NCBI RefSeq assembly: GCF_001975785.1
Contig: NZ_MSFI01000013.1
Span: 1 to 47,107, forward strand
DNA from: Domibacillus epiphyticus
Lineage (GTDB): Bacteria; Bacillota; Bacilli; Bacillales; Domibacillaceae
Length of the DNA stretch: 47,107 nucleotides
Direction: 5' to 3'
The position numbers and the translations under genes were made by a program. Below the pieces are notes generated by a model. It ran no database searches and was not told the origin of the DNA. It worked only from the letters and a program-made list of their open reading frames with translations. Each line of letters begins with the position of its first letter. The stretch's first letter is position 1. Of the stretch, positions 1 to 9,150 are shown in pieces.

Positions 1-158
1 AAAACGATTAGGGATTTAAAAACGTAAGTTTTTCAGTGCCCTCGCTTAACACCAGAATATTTTCGATTTTTTAGTAAAATTCCAGGCGTTATTGTTGGTA
101 AATTTCTATTATATTCAAAGTATAAATAACCATAACAAAAAATGCCTTGACACAAGGA
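1..158. other. Left-edge sequence without a recognised gene
   Basis: AT-rich sequence before the terminator of the kinase gene. I see no ORF with a ribosome binding site and no known RNA motif. No response-regulator gene lies here, which matters because the adjacent kinase has no partner inside the window. Confidence 0.4.
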
Positions 159-159
159 A

Positions 160-203
160 AAAGCATATTAACATCATATCGATGTTAATATGCTTTCTTT
201 TTT
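160..203. terminator. Intrinsic terminator after the TRAP/kinase operon
   Basis: A perfect 16-bp stem (160-175 with 181-196) around a 5-base loop. T-rich tails lie on both sides, so it can stop the minus-strand operon and also plus-strand transcription. Confidence 0.8.
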
Positions 204-212
204 GTCACTTTA

Positions 213-1553
213 TCAATCGGAAGATGGTGTTTTCGCATTATTAATTGGAATTTCCACAGCCATAATGGTCTGGTTTTTATTTGAATCAATTGATATTTTT
301 CCACCATAACTATTAACTACTTCCTTCACGATAAATAGTCCCTGTCCTCTTATTTTTCCATGTCGTGCCTTTTTAGTTGAGAAACCACTTTTAAAAATAA
401 GTTCTTTATTTTTTTCATCAATCCCGGGACCTGTATTCGTTACTACAAAGATATAGTTATTTGAATCCGCTTTGCATACAATGTTTATGTTTCGTTCTTT
501 TTCAGGTAGTTCTATTGCAGCTTCTATGGCATTGTCGATTAAATTTGACAATAATTTAATTAAATCAGTGGTTTTTATGGTATTAAATGAATCGGGGGAG
601 ATATCAAAATAAATATCAATGTTATGATTGTGAGCAGAGAGCTTTTTTGTTTGCAATAGCACGGATAACCCTGGATTACTCACGTCTAGTTTTATGGATT
701 CTATCAAATGAACTTCCTTAGACAAAGTAATTAAGTACTCGAGTGCTTTCTCATACTGCTCAAGCTTAAGTAGACCATGAAGAACTTGAATGTGATTTGA
801 ATAATCATGTCTTAATGATTGAACGGATGATATTAATGATTGAATTTCCAATTGATAGGTATCCTCTGTATCCCCAACTTCTTTTTTCAGTTCTTTTTGA
901 TACCATTTTTGAAGAATAAGAAAAGAGACTAGCATAAGGATGACAAATAACCCGTTAAAGACAAGATTGGACATACTGCTTTTTAAAACCTTCTCGCTGA
1001 TTTCGTTAATGACATCAGCGCTGATGTCAATCCCTAAGTAACCAATAATCCCTCCTGTTTGGTCCCTAATAGGTACCCCGACCGTTAAATATTCACCATA
1101 TACCGGATCATCAATAATGTCAGTTGAAAATGTTAATCCTTTATATGCCCTTTCAACTTGCTTTTGTGGAACTGTACATATCCCGCCAATCGGGAATTCT
1201 TCTTTTATCTCATCTGGCATTGCGACAATCATCGCTCTTGACACGTTGGGATTATCCACAGCAAGTGTGTATACATGTAAAGCGCCGTTCTTTTCTCTCG
1301 CATCTTCTAAATAACGTTTTATTTCCGTATATTCATTATTCTTTACAGGGTTCTCAAGAAATCGTTTATATGTTTCTGTATCCATGGACGCAGCTATTGA
1401 CTTTGCAGATTCTATACTTTGATTAGCAATGGACTTTTCTGCTGATTTTTTAATGCTTATATAAGAAGAAAATATATCCATCATCATAAAAACCACTAAC
1501 AATACTAAAGATAGTACAAAAATGGACTTCAACTTTATATTTTTCGTCATCAC
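213..1553 (-). CDS. Sensor histidine kinase, CitA/DcuS-like (Spo0B-type DHp)
   Basis: Membrane sensor kinase of 446 residues. TM1 spans about residues 9-29. An extracellular Cache/PAS-like sensor follows (about 35-190; the segment PIRDQTGGIIGYLGID is typical), then TM2 (about 197-215). The phosphoacceptor helix has His249 in LRHDYSNHIQ, the Spo0B-type H-box of citrate/dicarboxylate kinases. The HATPase domain shows the N-box LSNLIDNAIEAA (about 335-346), G1 NTGPGID (about 373-379) and G2 RGQGLFIVKEV (about 402-412). It is the last gene after the TAXI-TRAP genes, 81 bases after the DUF1850 gene, so it probably senses the transported substrate or a related carboxylate. No response regulator is encoded beside it, whereas this family usually pairs with a CitB/DcuR-type regulator. 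An AACGGAG-type ribosome binding site lies about 11 bases before the ATG. Confidence 0.9.
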   Translation of the reverse strand: MMTKNIKLKSIFVLSLVLLVVFMMMDIFSSYISIKKSAEKSIANQSIESAKSIAASMDTETYKRFLENPVKNNEYTEIKRYLEDAREKNGALHVYTLAVDNPNVSRAMIVAMPDEIKEEFPIGGICTVPQKQVERAYKGLTFSTDIIDDPVYGEYLTVGVPIRDQTGGIIGYLGIDISADVINEISEKVLKSSMSNLVFNGLFVILMLVSFLILQKWYQKELKKEVGDTEDTYQLEIQSLISSVQSLRHDYSNHIQVLHGLLKLEQYEKALEYLITLSKEVHLIESIKLDVSNPGLSVLLQTKKLSAHNHNIDIYFDISPDSFNTIKTTDLIKLLSNLIDNAIEAAIELPEKERNINIVCKADSNNYIFVVTNTGPGIDEKNKELIFKSGFSTKKARHGKIRGQGLFIVKEVVNSYGGKISIDSNKNQTIMAVEIPINNAKTPSSD

Positions 1554-1634
1554 TTCTTAACTCCGTTTTTTTTCGGCAATCTACATGAGTGTACTATATT
1601 TAAGGAGTCAATAACACATAAAATATATATGGAT

Positions 1635-2192
1635 TTACTGGAAATTTAATAATTTCAAGAAAGTAAGTTCGTTTACATTTTTCGAGTTACTATACATGTT
1701 TGTTGTTTTCAATTGCTGCCACAATGAAATGTTCTTTATAGAAATTCTAACCCATGACCCTGGATCTGTGAATTTTGATAATTTATAGGTATGACCCTGG
1801 TAAAGAAGCTGATGATTTGCTTTCACTTGTCCAATTCTTAAGTCAATAAAGGGAAACTGCCGATTCATATTTTTTATATAGTATGTACCGTCCTTTTCCT
1901 CAAATACTTCATTCCCTTCCGCATTAGAAGGCATTCCAACAGCAAAATCCTCATACGCCAGTTTGGTTAGAATAATGTTCTTTTCCGACAAACGATATGA
2001 TTCAACCACATCTGATAGGTGGATGGAGTGTGTATACTTTATGTTAAACGTTTTGTCTTTTTTTAACGGTAAATAAGCTAGTAAATTCCCTTGATCCTCA
2101 TAGGCAATAGCGATTATTTGTTTATAGGGGAATAAAAATAGAAAAGCAATGAACAAAAATAACAGTATACATATAAATCCTTTAAGTCTCAT
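1635..2192 (-). CDS. DUF1850 family protein of TAXI-TRAP operon
   Basis: A 185-residue protein with one N-terminal membrane segment or uncleaved signal (about residues 5-22) and an extracytoplasmic domain. The segment FNIKYTHSIHLSDVVESY is the hallmark of DUF1850, a family known mainly from its place beside TAXI-type TRAP genes. Its function is not established; an accessory role in substrate capture is inferred from context. It lies between the binding-protein and kinase genes on the same strand. The C-terminal 40 residues are rich in Asn, Thr and Lys and look less conserved. Confidence 0.8.
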   Translation of the reverse strand: MRLKGFICILLFLFIAFLFLFPYKQIIAIAYEDQGNLLAYLPLKKDKTFNIKYTHSIHLSDVVESYRLSEKNIILTKLAYEDFAVGMPSNAEGNEVFEEKDGTYYIKNMNRQFPFIDLRIGQVKANHQLLYQGHTYKLSKFTDPGSWVRISIKNISLWQQLKTTNMYSNSKNVNELTFLKLLNFQ

Positions 2193-2240
2193 TCATATCC
2201 CTCTTTCAAGCTGAAAAATCGAACTTCCTGGAAAAATGAA

Positions 2241-2270
2241 ATCGATAGGCCGTAAGAGCGGCCTACCGAT
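2241..2270 (-). terminator. Hairpin between binding protein and DUF1850 genes
   Basis: A 12-base-arm inverted repeat (2241-2252 with 2259-2270, one mismatch) just after the binding-protein stop. It is followed on the minus strand by a broken T-rich run. It may be a partial terminator or a 3' mRNA stabiliser giving more binding protein than downstream products. Confidence 0.55.
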
Positions 2271-2282
2271 TATAAAGAATAT

Positions 2283-3293
2283 TTAGTTCGACAAACCTTT
2301 TTCTTTAAAATATTTAGCTGCGCCAGGATGAAGCTCCATATCTCCTAATCCTTCCAGGGAAGTTTCAGGTGTAATAAACTCGCCTTTAGCATGTGTAATC
2401 TGGTCCGTGTTTTCATATAACGCTTTTGTCATTTCATACACTAAATTTTCTTCCAGATCACTTGTAACAACTAACATTGCTTTTACAGCCACTGTTTTTA
2501 CATCGGATTTGATTTTGTAAGTGCCACTTGGAACTGTATCTTCTGCATAGTAAGGATATTTTTCAACTAACGACTGAATTTTGTCATCTGCAATAGGAAC
2601 GATTACAACTTCATTTTGTGCCGACAGCGCCTCAACTGCGCCAGTTGGAGTACCCGCAGTTATAAATGCTGCATCAATATTACCTGCTTGTATTCCGTCA
2701 GTTGATTCATCAAAAGAAAGGTTTTGAGCTTCTATATCTTCAGTAGACAGTCCATGAATTTCTAAAACCTGCATGGCATTAATGTAAGCTCCTGATCCTG
2801 GCGCACCTACTGATACTTTTTTTCCTTTTAAGTCCTCAACGGATGTAATTCCACTTTTCGCTGTCGTTACAAGCTGTATTGTTTCAGGGTACAAAGATCC
2901 AATTGCCTGTATGTTATTAATTGGTTCTCCTTCAAACATTTCTTTTCCTTCCAGAGCATAGGCTCCGATATCCGTTTGTGAGAAAGCTATTTCAGCTTCC
3001 CCAGCTCTTAATGTCTCCATATTTTCAGCTGAAGCACCTGATGTCTGCGGTGTTATATTCATTTCTGTTTTATCGGAAATAATATTTGCGATTTGTCCGC
3101 CAAGTGGATAATATGTACCGCCAGTCCCCCCAGTTAATAAACTTAAATCCTTGCTTTTGCCTCCGTTTCCTTCATCTTCATTCGCTGTGCCGGCGGATCC
3201 GTCCTTCGTACTGTTTCCGCAAGCAGCCATAACCATTACTAGCATAAAAATCATGACAACCAAGGTGCTTAATCGAATTTTTTTCATTAACAA
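2283..3293 (-). CDS. TAXI family TRAP transporter solute-binding lipoprotein
   Basis: A 336-residue extracytoplasmic binding protein. The signal peptide ends in a lipobox, VMAAC, with the lipidated Cys at about residue 25, followed by a Gly/Ser/Glu-rich linker. The mature domain starts with LLTGGTGGTYYPLGGQIA, the start of the TAXI (TRAP-associated extracytoplasmic immunogenic) fold. LKGKKVSVGAPGSGAYINA is another family signature. It delivers substrate to the fused permease encoded 131 bases upstream. TAXI proteins bind small organic anions such as glutamate or dicarboxylates; the ligand cannot be read from sequence. The length is normal for the family. Confidence 0.92.
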   Translation of the reverse strand: MLMKKIRLSTLVVMIFMLVMVMAACGNSTKDGSAGTANEDEGNGGKSKDLSLLTGGTGGTYYPLGGQIANIISDKTEMNITPQTSGASAENMETLRAGEAEIAFSQTDIGAYALEGKEMFEGEPINNIQAIGSLYPETIQLVTTAKSGITSVEDLKGKKVSVGAPGSGAYINAMQVLEIHGLSTEDIEAQNLSFDESTDGIQAGNIDAAFITAGTPTGAVEALSAQNEVVIVPIADDKIQSLVEKYPYYAEDTVPSGTYKIKSDVKTVAVKAMLVVTSDLEENLVYEMTKALYENTDQITHAKGEFITPETSLEGLGDMELHPGAAKYFKEKGLSN

Positions 3294-3424
3294 ATCCCCC
3301 TTTTAAAATTGTTTACAAGCTTTGTCATATATCCTTACAAAGGAAATGAACAAAAGACGAAGCGAATTTTGCCATTATCTTTGGGGTATTCATTCGCATT
3401 TTTTCTTTCATCACTTTATAAAGG

Positions 3425-5440
3425 TTACGGTTTTACTTTTGAATAATCAGCGTTTTTTAGAGCGGTATTGGTTTCTGATGTACTATTGCCGCCACCTTTA
3501 TCCTGTTTCCATACATATTGTAAAACAAGCAACACGGTAAAAATAATTAATCCAGTGATGTCTGAGAGCGTTTCAGGATAAACCAATAACAATCCTCCAA
3601 CAATAGAAAAGGTCCTTTCAAGCCAGTGCATGCTTCTAGCCCAGTAGCCAATAACACCTGCCCCAATGGCAATCATGCCTGTCATCGCGGTAAAGACGAT
3701 CCATGCTGTTTCCATCCAGGTAGTATCAATCATTAGCAATTCAGGAGAAAGAACAAAAATGTAAGGGATGATGAATGCCGCTATTGCCAGTTTTGAAGAT
3801 ACAATTCCTGTTTTTATCGGCTCACCGCCTGAAACGCCTGCTGCTGCAAATGCTGCTAAAGCAACCGGTGGTGTAATATCTGCAATAATTCCAAAATAGA
3901 AAACAAACAAATGGGCAGATAAATCCGGTACACCAAGCAAAATCATTGCAGGTGCAGCGATTGTCGATGTTATGACATAGTTGGCAGTTGTTGGTGAACC
4001 CATTCCAAGTACGAGTGCCGCAACCATTGTGAGAAAAAGTGTAGGAATTAAATACCCCCCAGCCAAATCTATTAAGCCATTTGCCAGCTTAAGACCTAAG
4101 CCTGTTTTTGTAACAATTCCCACAATTATACCTGCAGCTGCCGTGGCAGCTGCAACGGCAAGTGCCGTACGGGCTCCATCAACTAAAGCATAAATAATAT
4201 CCATGAATTTCATGCCTGCGTCTTTATTAAGGAAACCAACAATAATCGAAATAACAATGGAATACAGTGCTGCATGTGTAACGGTTATATTTGACATGAG
4301 CAAAAGAATGATGGCAATGATCGGGATTAACAAATAAACCTTGCCAAACACTTCTCTTCTGCTCGGCATTTCCTCTTTTGTTAATCCTCGCAATCCAAGT
4401 TTCTTGGCTTCAAAATGCGTCATAATCCATATTCCGGAAAAATAAAGAATTGCTGGAATAGCAGCTGCTTTCGCAATATCCCAATATGTAATGCCGTTTC
4501 CAATAAACTCCACCATTAAAAATGCGGCAGCCCCCATTATTGGCGGCATTAATTGTCCGCCAGTAGAAGCAGAAGCTTCCACTGCTCCGGCAAATTCCTT
4601 CTTATATCCAAGATTTTTCATCATTGGAATTGTAAATGCGCCTGAAGTAACCACATTCGCTACAGAACTTCCGCTAATGGTTCCTTGAAGAGCACTCGAA
4701 AAAATCGCTACCTTTGCGGGTCCTCCTATACTTCTTCCGGCAATTGCTATGGAGAGGTCATTAAAATATTGGCCAACACCTGTCCGAATCAAAAATGAAC
4801 CAAACAATAAAAATAAAAAGATAAAAGTAGAGGAAACTGCTAATGGCGTCCCTAAAATACCTTCCGTTGTGAAAAACATTGTTTGAACCAACCGTTCTAT
4901 CGTTAACCCACGATGTGAGAGGAAGCCTGGCATGTTTGACCCGAAAAGTCCGTATAAAATAAACAGTAAGGCAATTATCATAATGGGGAGGCCAACTGCA
5001 CGCCTAGTTGCCTCGAGAACGAGCAGAATGGCTATGAGCCCAACAGTAAAATCCAATGTGTTTATACGTCCGACACTCATAACAAGGTCTACAAAATATA
5101 ATGGCCAATAAGCACCTACACCAATACTAGCAATCGCTAAAACCATATCGTACCATGCAATTTGCAGCTTTCCTTTTTGACGTTTCTTTCGGTTTGCAGG
5201 AAAAAGCAAAAAGATTAATGAAAGAGCAAAACCTAGATGTATGGTTCGTTGAATTTGCGCAGTAAACACTCCAAAAATAGCTGTATATAATTGAAATAAT
5301 GAAAAAGCCAAGAGGCCGAAAAAGGCAACATACCCTAAAATACCGGATAATTTCCTTGTTCCCGCTTCCGGGTCAAATTTTTCTAATAACTCCTGTTGTT
5401 CTTCTTCAGTTAAATACTTGACTTCTTTGTTTTTAGTCAA
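3425..5440 (-). CDS. TRAP transporter permease, 4TM/12TM fusion
   Basis: A 671-residue integral membrane protein. The N-terminal part (about residues 30-160) corresponds to the small DctQ-like subunit. The larger C-terminal part is the DctM-like permease, with conserved loops such as LLLFGSFLIRTGVGQYFNDL, QGTISGSSVANVVTSG and LVLGMGSPTTANYV. Such fusions are characteristic of TAXI systems and drive sodium- or proton-coupled uptake. It is the first gene of the operon. The start is TTG, with AAAGGAG about 10 bases upstream. An AT-rich stretch (about 5500-5590) probably holds the promoter. Confidence 0.93.
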   Translation of the reverse strand: MTKNKEVKYLTEEEQQELLEKFDPEAGTRKLSGILGYVAFFGLLAFSLFQLYTAIFGVFTAQIQRTIHLGFALSLIFLLFPANRKKRQKGKLQIAWYDMVLAIASIGVGAYWPLYFVDLVMSVGRINTLDFTVGLIAILLVLEATRRAVGLPIMIIALLFILYGLFGSNMPGFLSHRGLTIERLVQTMFFTTEGILGTPLAVSSTFIFLFLLFGSFLIRTGVGQYFNDLSIAIAGRSIGGPAKVAIFSSALQGTISGSSVANVVTSGAFTIPMMKNLGYKKEFAGAVEASASTGGQLMPPIMGAAAFLMVEFIGNGITYWDIAKAAAIPAILYFSGIWIMTHFEAKKLGLRGLTKEEMPSRREVFGKVYLLIPIIAIILLLMSNITVTHAALYSIVISIIVGFLNKDAGMKFMDIIYALVDGARTALAVAAATAAAGIIVGIVTKTGLGLKLANGLIDLAGGYLIPTLFLTMVAALVLGMGSPTTANYVITSTIAAPAMILLGVPDLSAHLFVFYFGIIADITPPVALAAFAAAGVSGGEPIKTGIVSSKLAIAAFIIPYIFVLSPELLMIDTTWMETAWIVFTAMTGMIAIGAGVIGYWARSMHWLERTFSIVGGLLLVYPETLSDITGLIIFTVLLVLQYVWKQDKGGGNSTSETNTALKNADYSKVKP

Positions 5441-5607
5441 TTCATATATACTCCTTTCCGCTGCGGTCGAATGGAATACTCACTAATTACGCATAAGCTA
5501 TATACCTCTATCGAAAGTATTACATTTACGTTATAAATATATATATATTTTGATACTCTATAACTTATTCTAAAAACATTTAAAATCAAGATTTGTCTTA
5601 ATTAAAA

Positions 5608-5640
5608 AAATAAGCCTCTTTTTTTCGAGGCTTATTTTTA
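5608..5640 (-). terminator. Intrinsic terminator after a decayed gene
   Basis: Stem 5608-5618 with 5627-5637 and a T7 tail on the minus strand. It lies directly after the stop codon of the gene remnant at 5644-5850, which supports the idea that the remnant was once a real minus-strand gene. Confidence 0.75.
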
Positions 5641-5643
5641 GCA

Positions 5644-5850
5644 TTACTCATCATTTAAAACATCTTCATAGAAATTCCAAGTTTCATCTGCTTCTTGCAC
5701 AAGACTCCAATTTCCGGTTCCCTTTAAATTATGTTTTCTAACAAATTTAAGTTTTCATTAATCGATTTTTCATTTTTAGTGTGTATTGGCCAGGAGGTAA
5801 TTTTGTCCATTCCACTTTCATAGGCTCTTCAATTTCGTTTAGTAGCGCCT
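5644..5850 (-). pseudogene. Decayed gene, 3' fragment (possible glycoside hydrolase)
   Basis: Two minus-strand segments read as protein but lie in different frames. The first gives KVEWTKLPPGQYTLKMKN and the second gives KHNLKGTGNWSLVQEADETW followed by NFYEDVLNDE and a stop. At least one frameshift separates them and no start is left. The GTGNWSLVQE stretch resembles the C-terminal end of GH18-type cell-wall glycosidases, but this is a weak resemblance. A terminator follows. Confidence 0.5.
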
Positions 5851-5877
5851 AAAATAATAAATTCCTAAAGTTAAAAA

Positions 5878-5911
5878 AAGGACATTCCCATATGAGATAT
5901 AGGGAACGTCC
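5878..5911 (-). terminator. Hairpin with T-run, minus orientation
   Basis: An 11-base-arm stem (one mismatch) followed on the minus strand by seven T residues. It may be a second terminator behind ctaB or the relic of a lost gene. Confidence 0.6.
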
Positions 5912-6049
5912 TGTGAAAATCTATTTTATCCGTCCCATTCAATGGTGGATTAAATAGGCGAAAAATCTGATTCGATTCTACAGCGAGAGAAGTGGCCGTC
6001 TGAACTAGGATTCTAGAGAATATTCGTAAAAGAAATTTATAGACAGAAA

Positions 6050-6072
6050 AAAAACCTGAGATAGTCGTCTCA
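6050..6072 (-). terminator. Terminator overlapping the ctaB stop codon
   Basis: A 7-bp stem, CCTGAGA with TCTCAGG, that includes the ctaB stop and is followed on the minus strand by eight T residues. Confidence 0.8.
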
Positions 6073-7053
6073 GGCAGCATAATCGAAGAAAATACCAAAG
6101 AGTGAATAAAGAATGACCGTTAAAAATAAAATCGTTATATGGATAAGGGAAAAGATAAACATTGATTTTGCCCATTTCTCTGAATCCATCTTATGATATC
6201 CTAAAATACTTAACATGAACCACGAAACACTTAAAAAGAGTGCTGTGACCATAAGGAAAATACTCAAAGGCTTGAATAGCAAGCTCGCTGCAATTAAAAC
6301 GACTAAATAAATATTCGTTTGTATATATGTTCTTTTAAAACCTTTGACCACCGGCAGCATTGGAATATTCGCAGCTTTATACTCATCGTGCTTACGAATC
6401 GCTATTGTATAAAAATGAGGCATTTGCCAAATAACTGTAATGACAAAAAGCCCAACAATACCAGGGTGTATGATATCGGGGTGAATAGCCGCCCATCCTA
6501 TAAGGGGCGGCATTGCGCCAGAAATACTTCCAATCTCCGTATTATAAATTGTTCTTCTTTTACTCCACATTGTATAAGGAAAGAGATAAAAAAATAAACC
6601 TAAAAACCCTAAAAATGCGGCTAAAGGCGTGGCTAACGAAAGTGTCAGAAATCCAATGACGGTCATTGAAATACCGAGCCACAATACAGCTTTTAGCTTT
6701 ATGTCCCCTACTACGGTCGGTCTTTTTTTTGTTCGCTCCATTATTGCATCAATATCTCGATCATATAGATTATTAAATGCACCTGCAGCACCAATCACTA
6801 AAAAAGAGCCAATTATCGCAAAGACTATTTCCGGAACCTTCTCTATAGGACTAAAATCATTTACATATAACGCTAAGGTTAAACCAGCAAGCATGGCAAG
6901 TAGATTCGATTTAATAATGCCCGTCTTAATTGTTGCCGCCAGTATTGCTAAATAATTTTTATCGGCAATATTTGTTTTTTGAACACTAGTATCTTTCACT
7001 GCATCACTTTGCAAAAACGTCTTTTCTGTTACTTTATTTATCTTTACATTCAT
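6070..7053 (-). CDS. ctaB: Protoheme IX farnesyltransferase (heme O synthase)
   Basis: A UbiA-family polytopic prenyltransferase of 327 residues that adds a farnesyl group to heme B, giving heme O for heme-copper oxidases. The first Asp-rich motif is NNLYDRDIDAIMERTKKRP (about residues 92-110), and the family segment VIWQMPHFYTIAIRKHDEY is intact. About 8-9 membrane segments are predicted. In Bacillus ctaB usually lies with ctaA and ctaCDEF; here none of these is near, so this may be a second copy or a relocated gene. It is divergent from a TetR regulator 126 bases away, which may control it. The N-terminal 30 residues are polar. Confidence 0.93.
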   Translation of the reverse strand: MNVKINKVTEKTFLQSDAVKDTSVQKTNIADKNYLAILAATIKTGIIKSNLLAMLAGLTLALYVNDFSPIEKVPEIVFAIIGSFLVIGAAGAFNNLYDRDIDAIMERTKKRPTVVGDIKLKAVLWLGISMTVIGFLTLSLATPLAAFLGFLGLFFYLFPYTMWSKRRTIYNTEIGSISGAMPPLIGWAAIHPDIIHPGIVGLFVITVIWQMPHFYTIAIRKHDEYKAANIPMLPVVKGFKRTYIQTNIYLVVLIAASLLFKPLSIFLMVTALFLSVSWFMLSILGYHKMDSEKWAKSMFIFSLIHITILFLTVILYSLFGIFFDYAA

Positions 7054-7103
7054 TGGATCTTTTCCTAACTATTGAATTTATATGAATCAAAAACTCTATA
7101 AAT

Positions 7104-7138
7104 ATACTATACAGTATTTACATTCTAAATGGTATAGT
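7104..7138. promoter_or_regulatory. Inverted repeats between ctaB and tetR, possible operator
   Basis: The divergent intergenic region contains ATACT-ATAC-AGTAT (7104-7117) and a wider pair, ACTATAC (7106-7112) and GTATAGT (7132-7138). Such short palindromes between divergent promoters are typical TetR operators. The assignment is inference. Confidence 0.4.
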
Positions 7139-7179
7139 AATGCTATCACGAATAATTGTCAAGAAAGAGAGGAATGGTA

Positions 7180-7785
7180 GTGCTCAAACGAAGATTGACT
7201 CAAAAGGAGCGCAAACAGGAAACACGGCAAATGCTTTTGGATTCTGCTGCGGAAACCTTTGCTCTACTCGGTTTTCATGGAGCCTCTGTCGATAAAATAG
7301 CAGAGTTTGCAGGATTTACTAAAGGGGCTGTCTACGCCCACTTTAATTCCAAAGAAGAGTTGTTTCTTGCTTTGCTTGAGCAGCAGATTCAATCACATAT
7401 TAATTACATTCACGAAGTGTGGGGCGAACAGCAATCATTTGATCGTTTTATCGAAAATATGAATGATTATTTACGATCAGTCAGCCAAAAAAATCACACT
7501 TGGAGCATACTTAGCATGGAATTTCTCTTATATGCCATGCGAGATGAATCCGTTCGCGAGAAATGGGCTGATTTGTTAATAGAATCTGTAGGCAAAATGA
7601 CAAAGATCATTAAGAAGATGAGTCCGGAGGAAAGTCATGAGGCCACTTTATCTGCAGAAGAACTAGCCTGGACAATTCTTTCGATAGAGAACGGCATGGC
7701 CATTTTTTATTATATTACTGGAGAACGTACACCACAAAATTTATTAGGAAAAGCAATAGAAAACTTACTCCATCCTCACCAATGA
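7180..7785 (+). CDS. TetR/AcrR family transcriptional regulator
   Basis: A regulator of about 201 residues. The N-terminal helix-turn-helix reads FHGASVDKIAEFAGFTKGAV followed by YAHFNSKEELF, the classical TetR signature. The C-terminal ligand domain is all-helical and not diagnostic. I prefer the GTG at 7180 because GAGAGGA (7167-7173) lies 6 bases upstream; in-frame TTG (7156) and ATG (7174) are poorly spaced. It is divergent from ctaB, so local control of ctaB or of itself is plausible. A terminator follows the stop. Confidence 0.88.
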   Translation: MLKRRLTQKERKQETRQMLLDSAAETFALLGFHGASVDKIAEFAGFTKGAVYAHFNSKEELFLALLEQQIQSHINYIHEVWGEQQSFDRFIENMNDYLRSVSQKNHTWSILSMEFLLYAMRDESVREKWADLLIESVGKMTKIIKKMSPEESHEATLSAEELAWTILSIENGMAIFYYITGERTPQNLLGKAIENLLHPHQ

Positions 7786-7803
7786 ACAAACTTGCTTTTA
7801 CAA

Positions 7804-7829
7804 AAAAGTGGAAAAAATCCACTTTTTTT
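7804..7829 (+). terminator. Terminator after tetR
   Basis: Stem 7804-7812 with 7818-7826, followed by a run of T residues. Confidence 0.8.
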
Positions 7830-8214
7830 GATTTTAGCTATGCCTCATCATTTTTTCGTTCTAGTAAGTTTAAGGTGTATGAAGAAGAACCAGGTTTTCT
7901 AGTTAACACTTCTCCAAAATTTTTTCACACTCTATTGTAGTGAGAATATCCTAATAAGGAAAAGTCAAGAAAGGACTTTTCGAAATACCTGCGTTGATCA
8001 AAATAAACGAACTGATCATTACTACAGCATTATCGTGAGGAATAGAGGAATAGAAAAATAGTCACTTTAAAGCATTTCACGATAAGTGATTGTTTTTCTT
8101 TTTAAATAATCCAAGCGGTGCGATCACCGCTTGGAAAGATTGTAGAACTAGTAGAAAAAAACGTATTCTCCCTGACGTGATATTCGTATGCGTGATCACG
8201 GGATTACAGATAGA
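7830..8214. other. Intergenic region, tetR to acetamidase
   Basis: No convincing gene. It contains a perfect 10-bp inverted repeat (8111-8120 with 8125-8134, loop CGAT) without a T-run on either side. This may be a weak terminator for the minus-strand acetamidase gene or a protein-binding site. Confidence 0.4.
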
Positions 8215-9150
8215 TTAGCGTTCAAAAACGGCCAATGGGAGGACCGCACTGACCACGTAATGTCCAGCGTCAACTATTTCTGATATTTTAAGGTCAACGC
8301 ATAGACTTGAAAGTAAATACGCATCTATTTTTGTCATGCTGTATGTTTCGGCAATATGGTCTACCATCCCGCGAAGAGCATCTTGTGATGCTTTATATAA
8401 ATCAGAGCCAACACCCGTTGTACCATAGAAACCTGCATGGTTTACTTTCGGAGTTAGCGCACCTTTTGTTTGAAACTGCGGTGCAGGAATTGATTTTCCT
8501 TTAATTAACGTAAATTTTAGTTTTGAAGTCATCGGGCATTCTAAAGCTGATACACAGACTTCCCCATCACCTTGAGAAGCATGACCGTCACCGCAGCTAA
8601 ATAGAGCGCCGGCTTCCTGTACAGGAAGATATAACGTCGTACCGATCATGAGCTGTCTTGTATCCAAGTTTCCTCCAAATGTTCCAGGAGGCATGATTGC
8701 AACATTGTCCGCATTCTTTGGACAAACCCCCATTGTGCCTAAAAACGGTTCAATCGGTACTTTAATATCATCCCTAAAATGAATGTACTCACCGTCGGAC
8801 AAATCAAATGTACGCAGATAAGCATCCGGAAATTCTTCCGCTAATAATCCTAGACCGGGAAGAACTGCAGTCCATCCCCACCCTTTTGTTTTTAAATCCA
8901 GAATTTCAACTGCCAGCGTATCCCCAGGTTCCGCTCCCTCAATGTACACAGGTCCTGCTAATGGATATACACGGTTCCAGTCAAGTCCAGCGATCGCTTC
9001 TGTAGTCGAATCTAAATTGAATTGTCCATCTGTCACTTCTCTCGTTTCAAAAATGACTGTATCCCCACTTTGAATCGTTAACACTGGTTCATTTTTTGCA
9101 TCCCACGCAAAATGGACAATATCATTCGGAAAATGATGAGTTTTCGACAT
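8215..9150 (-). CDS. Acetamidase/formamidase family protein
   Basis: A 311-residue FmdA/AmdA-family hydrolase acting on C-N bonds of small amides. Family signatures are GPVYIEGAEPGDTLAVEI (about residues 66-83), GVCP, GGNLDTRQL, and FSCGDGHASQGDGEVC (about 184-199), which carries Asp and His residues of the metal-dependent active site. The length is normal. It stands alone with no amide transporter or regulator next to it. Substrate (formamide, acetamide or another amide) cannot be decided from sequence. Confidence 0.9.
   Translation of the reverse strand: MSKTHHFPNDIVHFAWDAKNEPVLTIQSGDTVIFETREVTDGQFNLDSTTEAIAGLDWNRVYPLAGPVYIEGAEPGDTLAVEILDLKTKGWGWTAVLPGLGLLAEEFPDAYLRTFDLSDGEYIHFRDDIKVPIEPFLGTMGVCPKNADNVAIMPPGTFGGNLDTRQLMIGTTLYLPVQEAGALFSCGDGHASQGDGEVCVSALECPMTSKLKFTLIKGKSIPAPQFQTKGALTPKVNHAGFYGTTGVGSDLYKASQDALRGMVDHIAETYSMTKIDAYLLSSLCVDLKISEIVDAGHYVVSAVLPLAVFER

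Noticed and set aside
5871-6098. 75-codon minus-strand ORF near the ctaB end
   Set aside because: It overlaps the ctaB end and two terminators and has no protein-like features.
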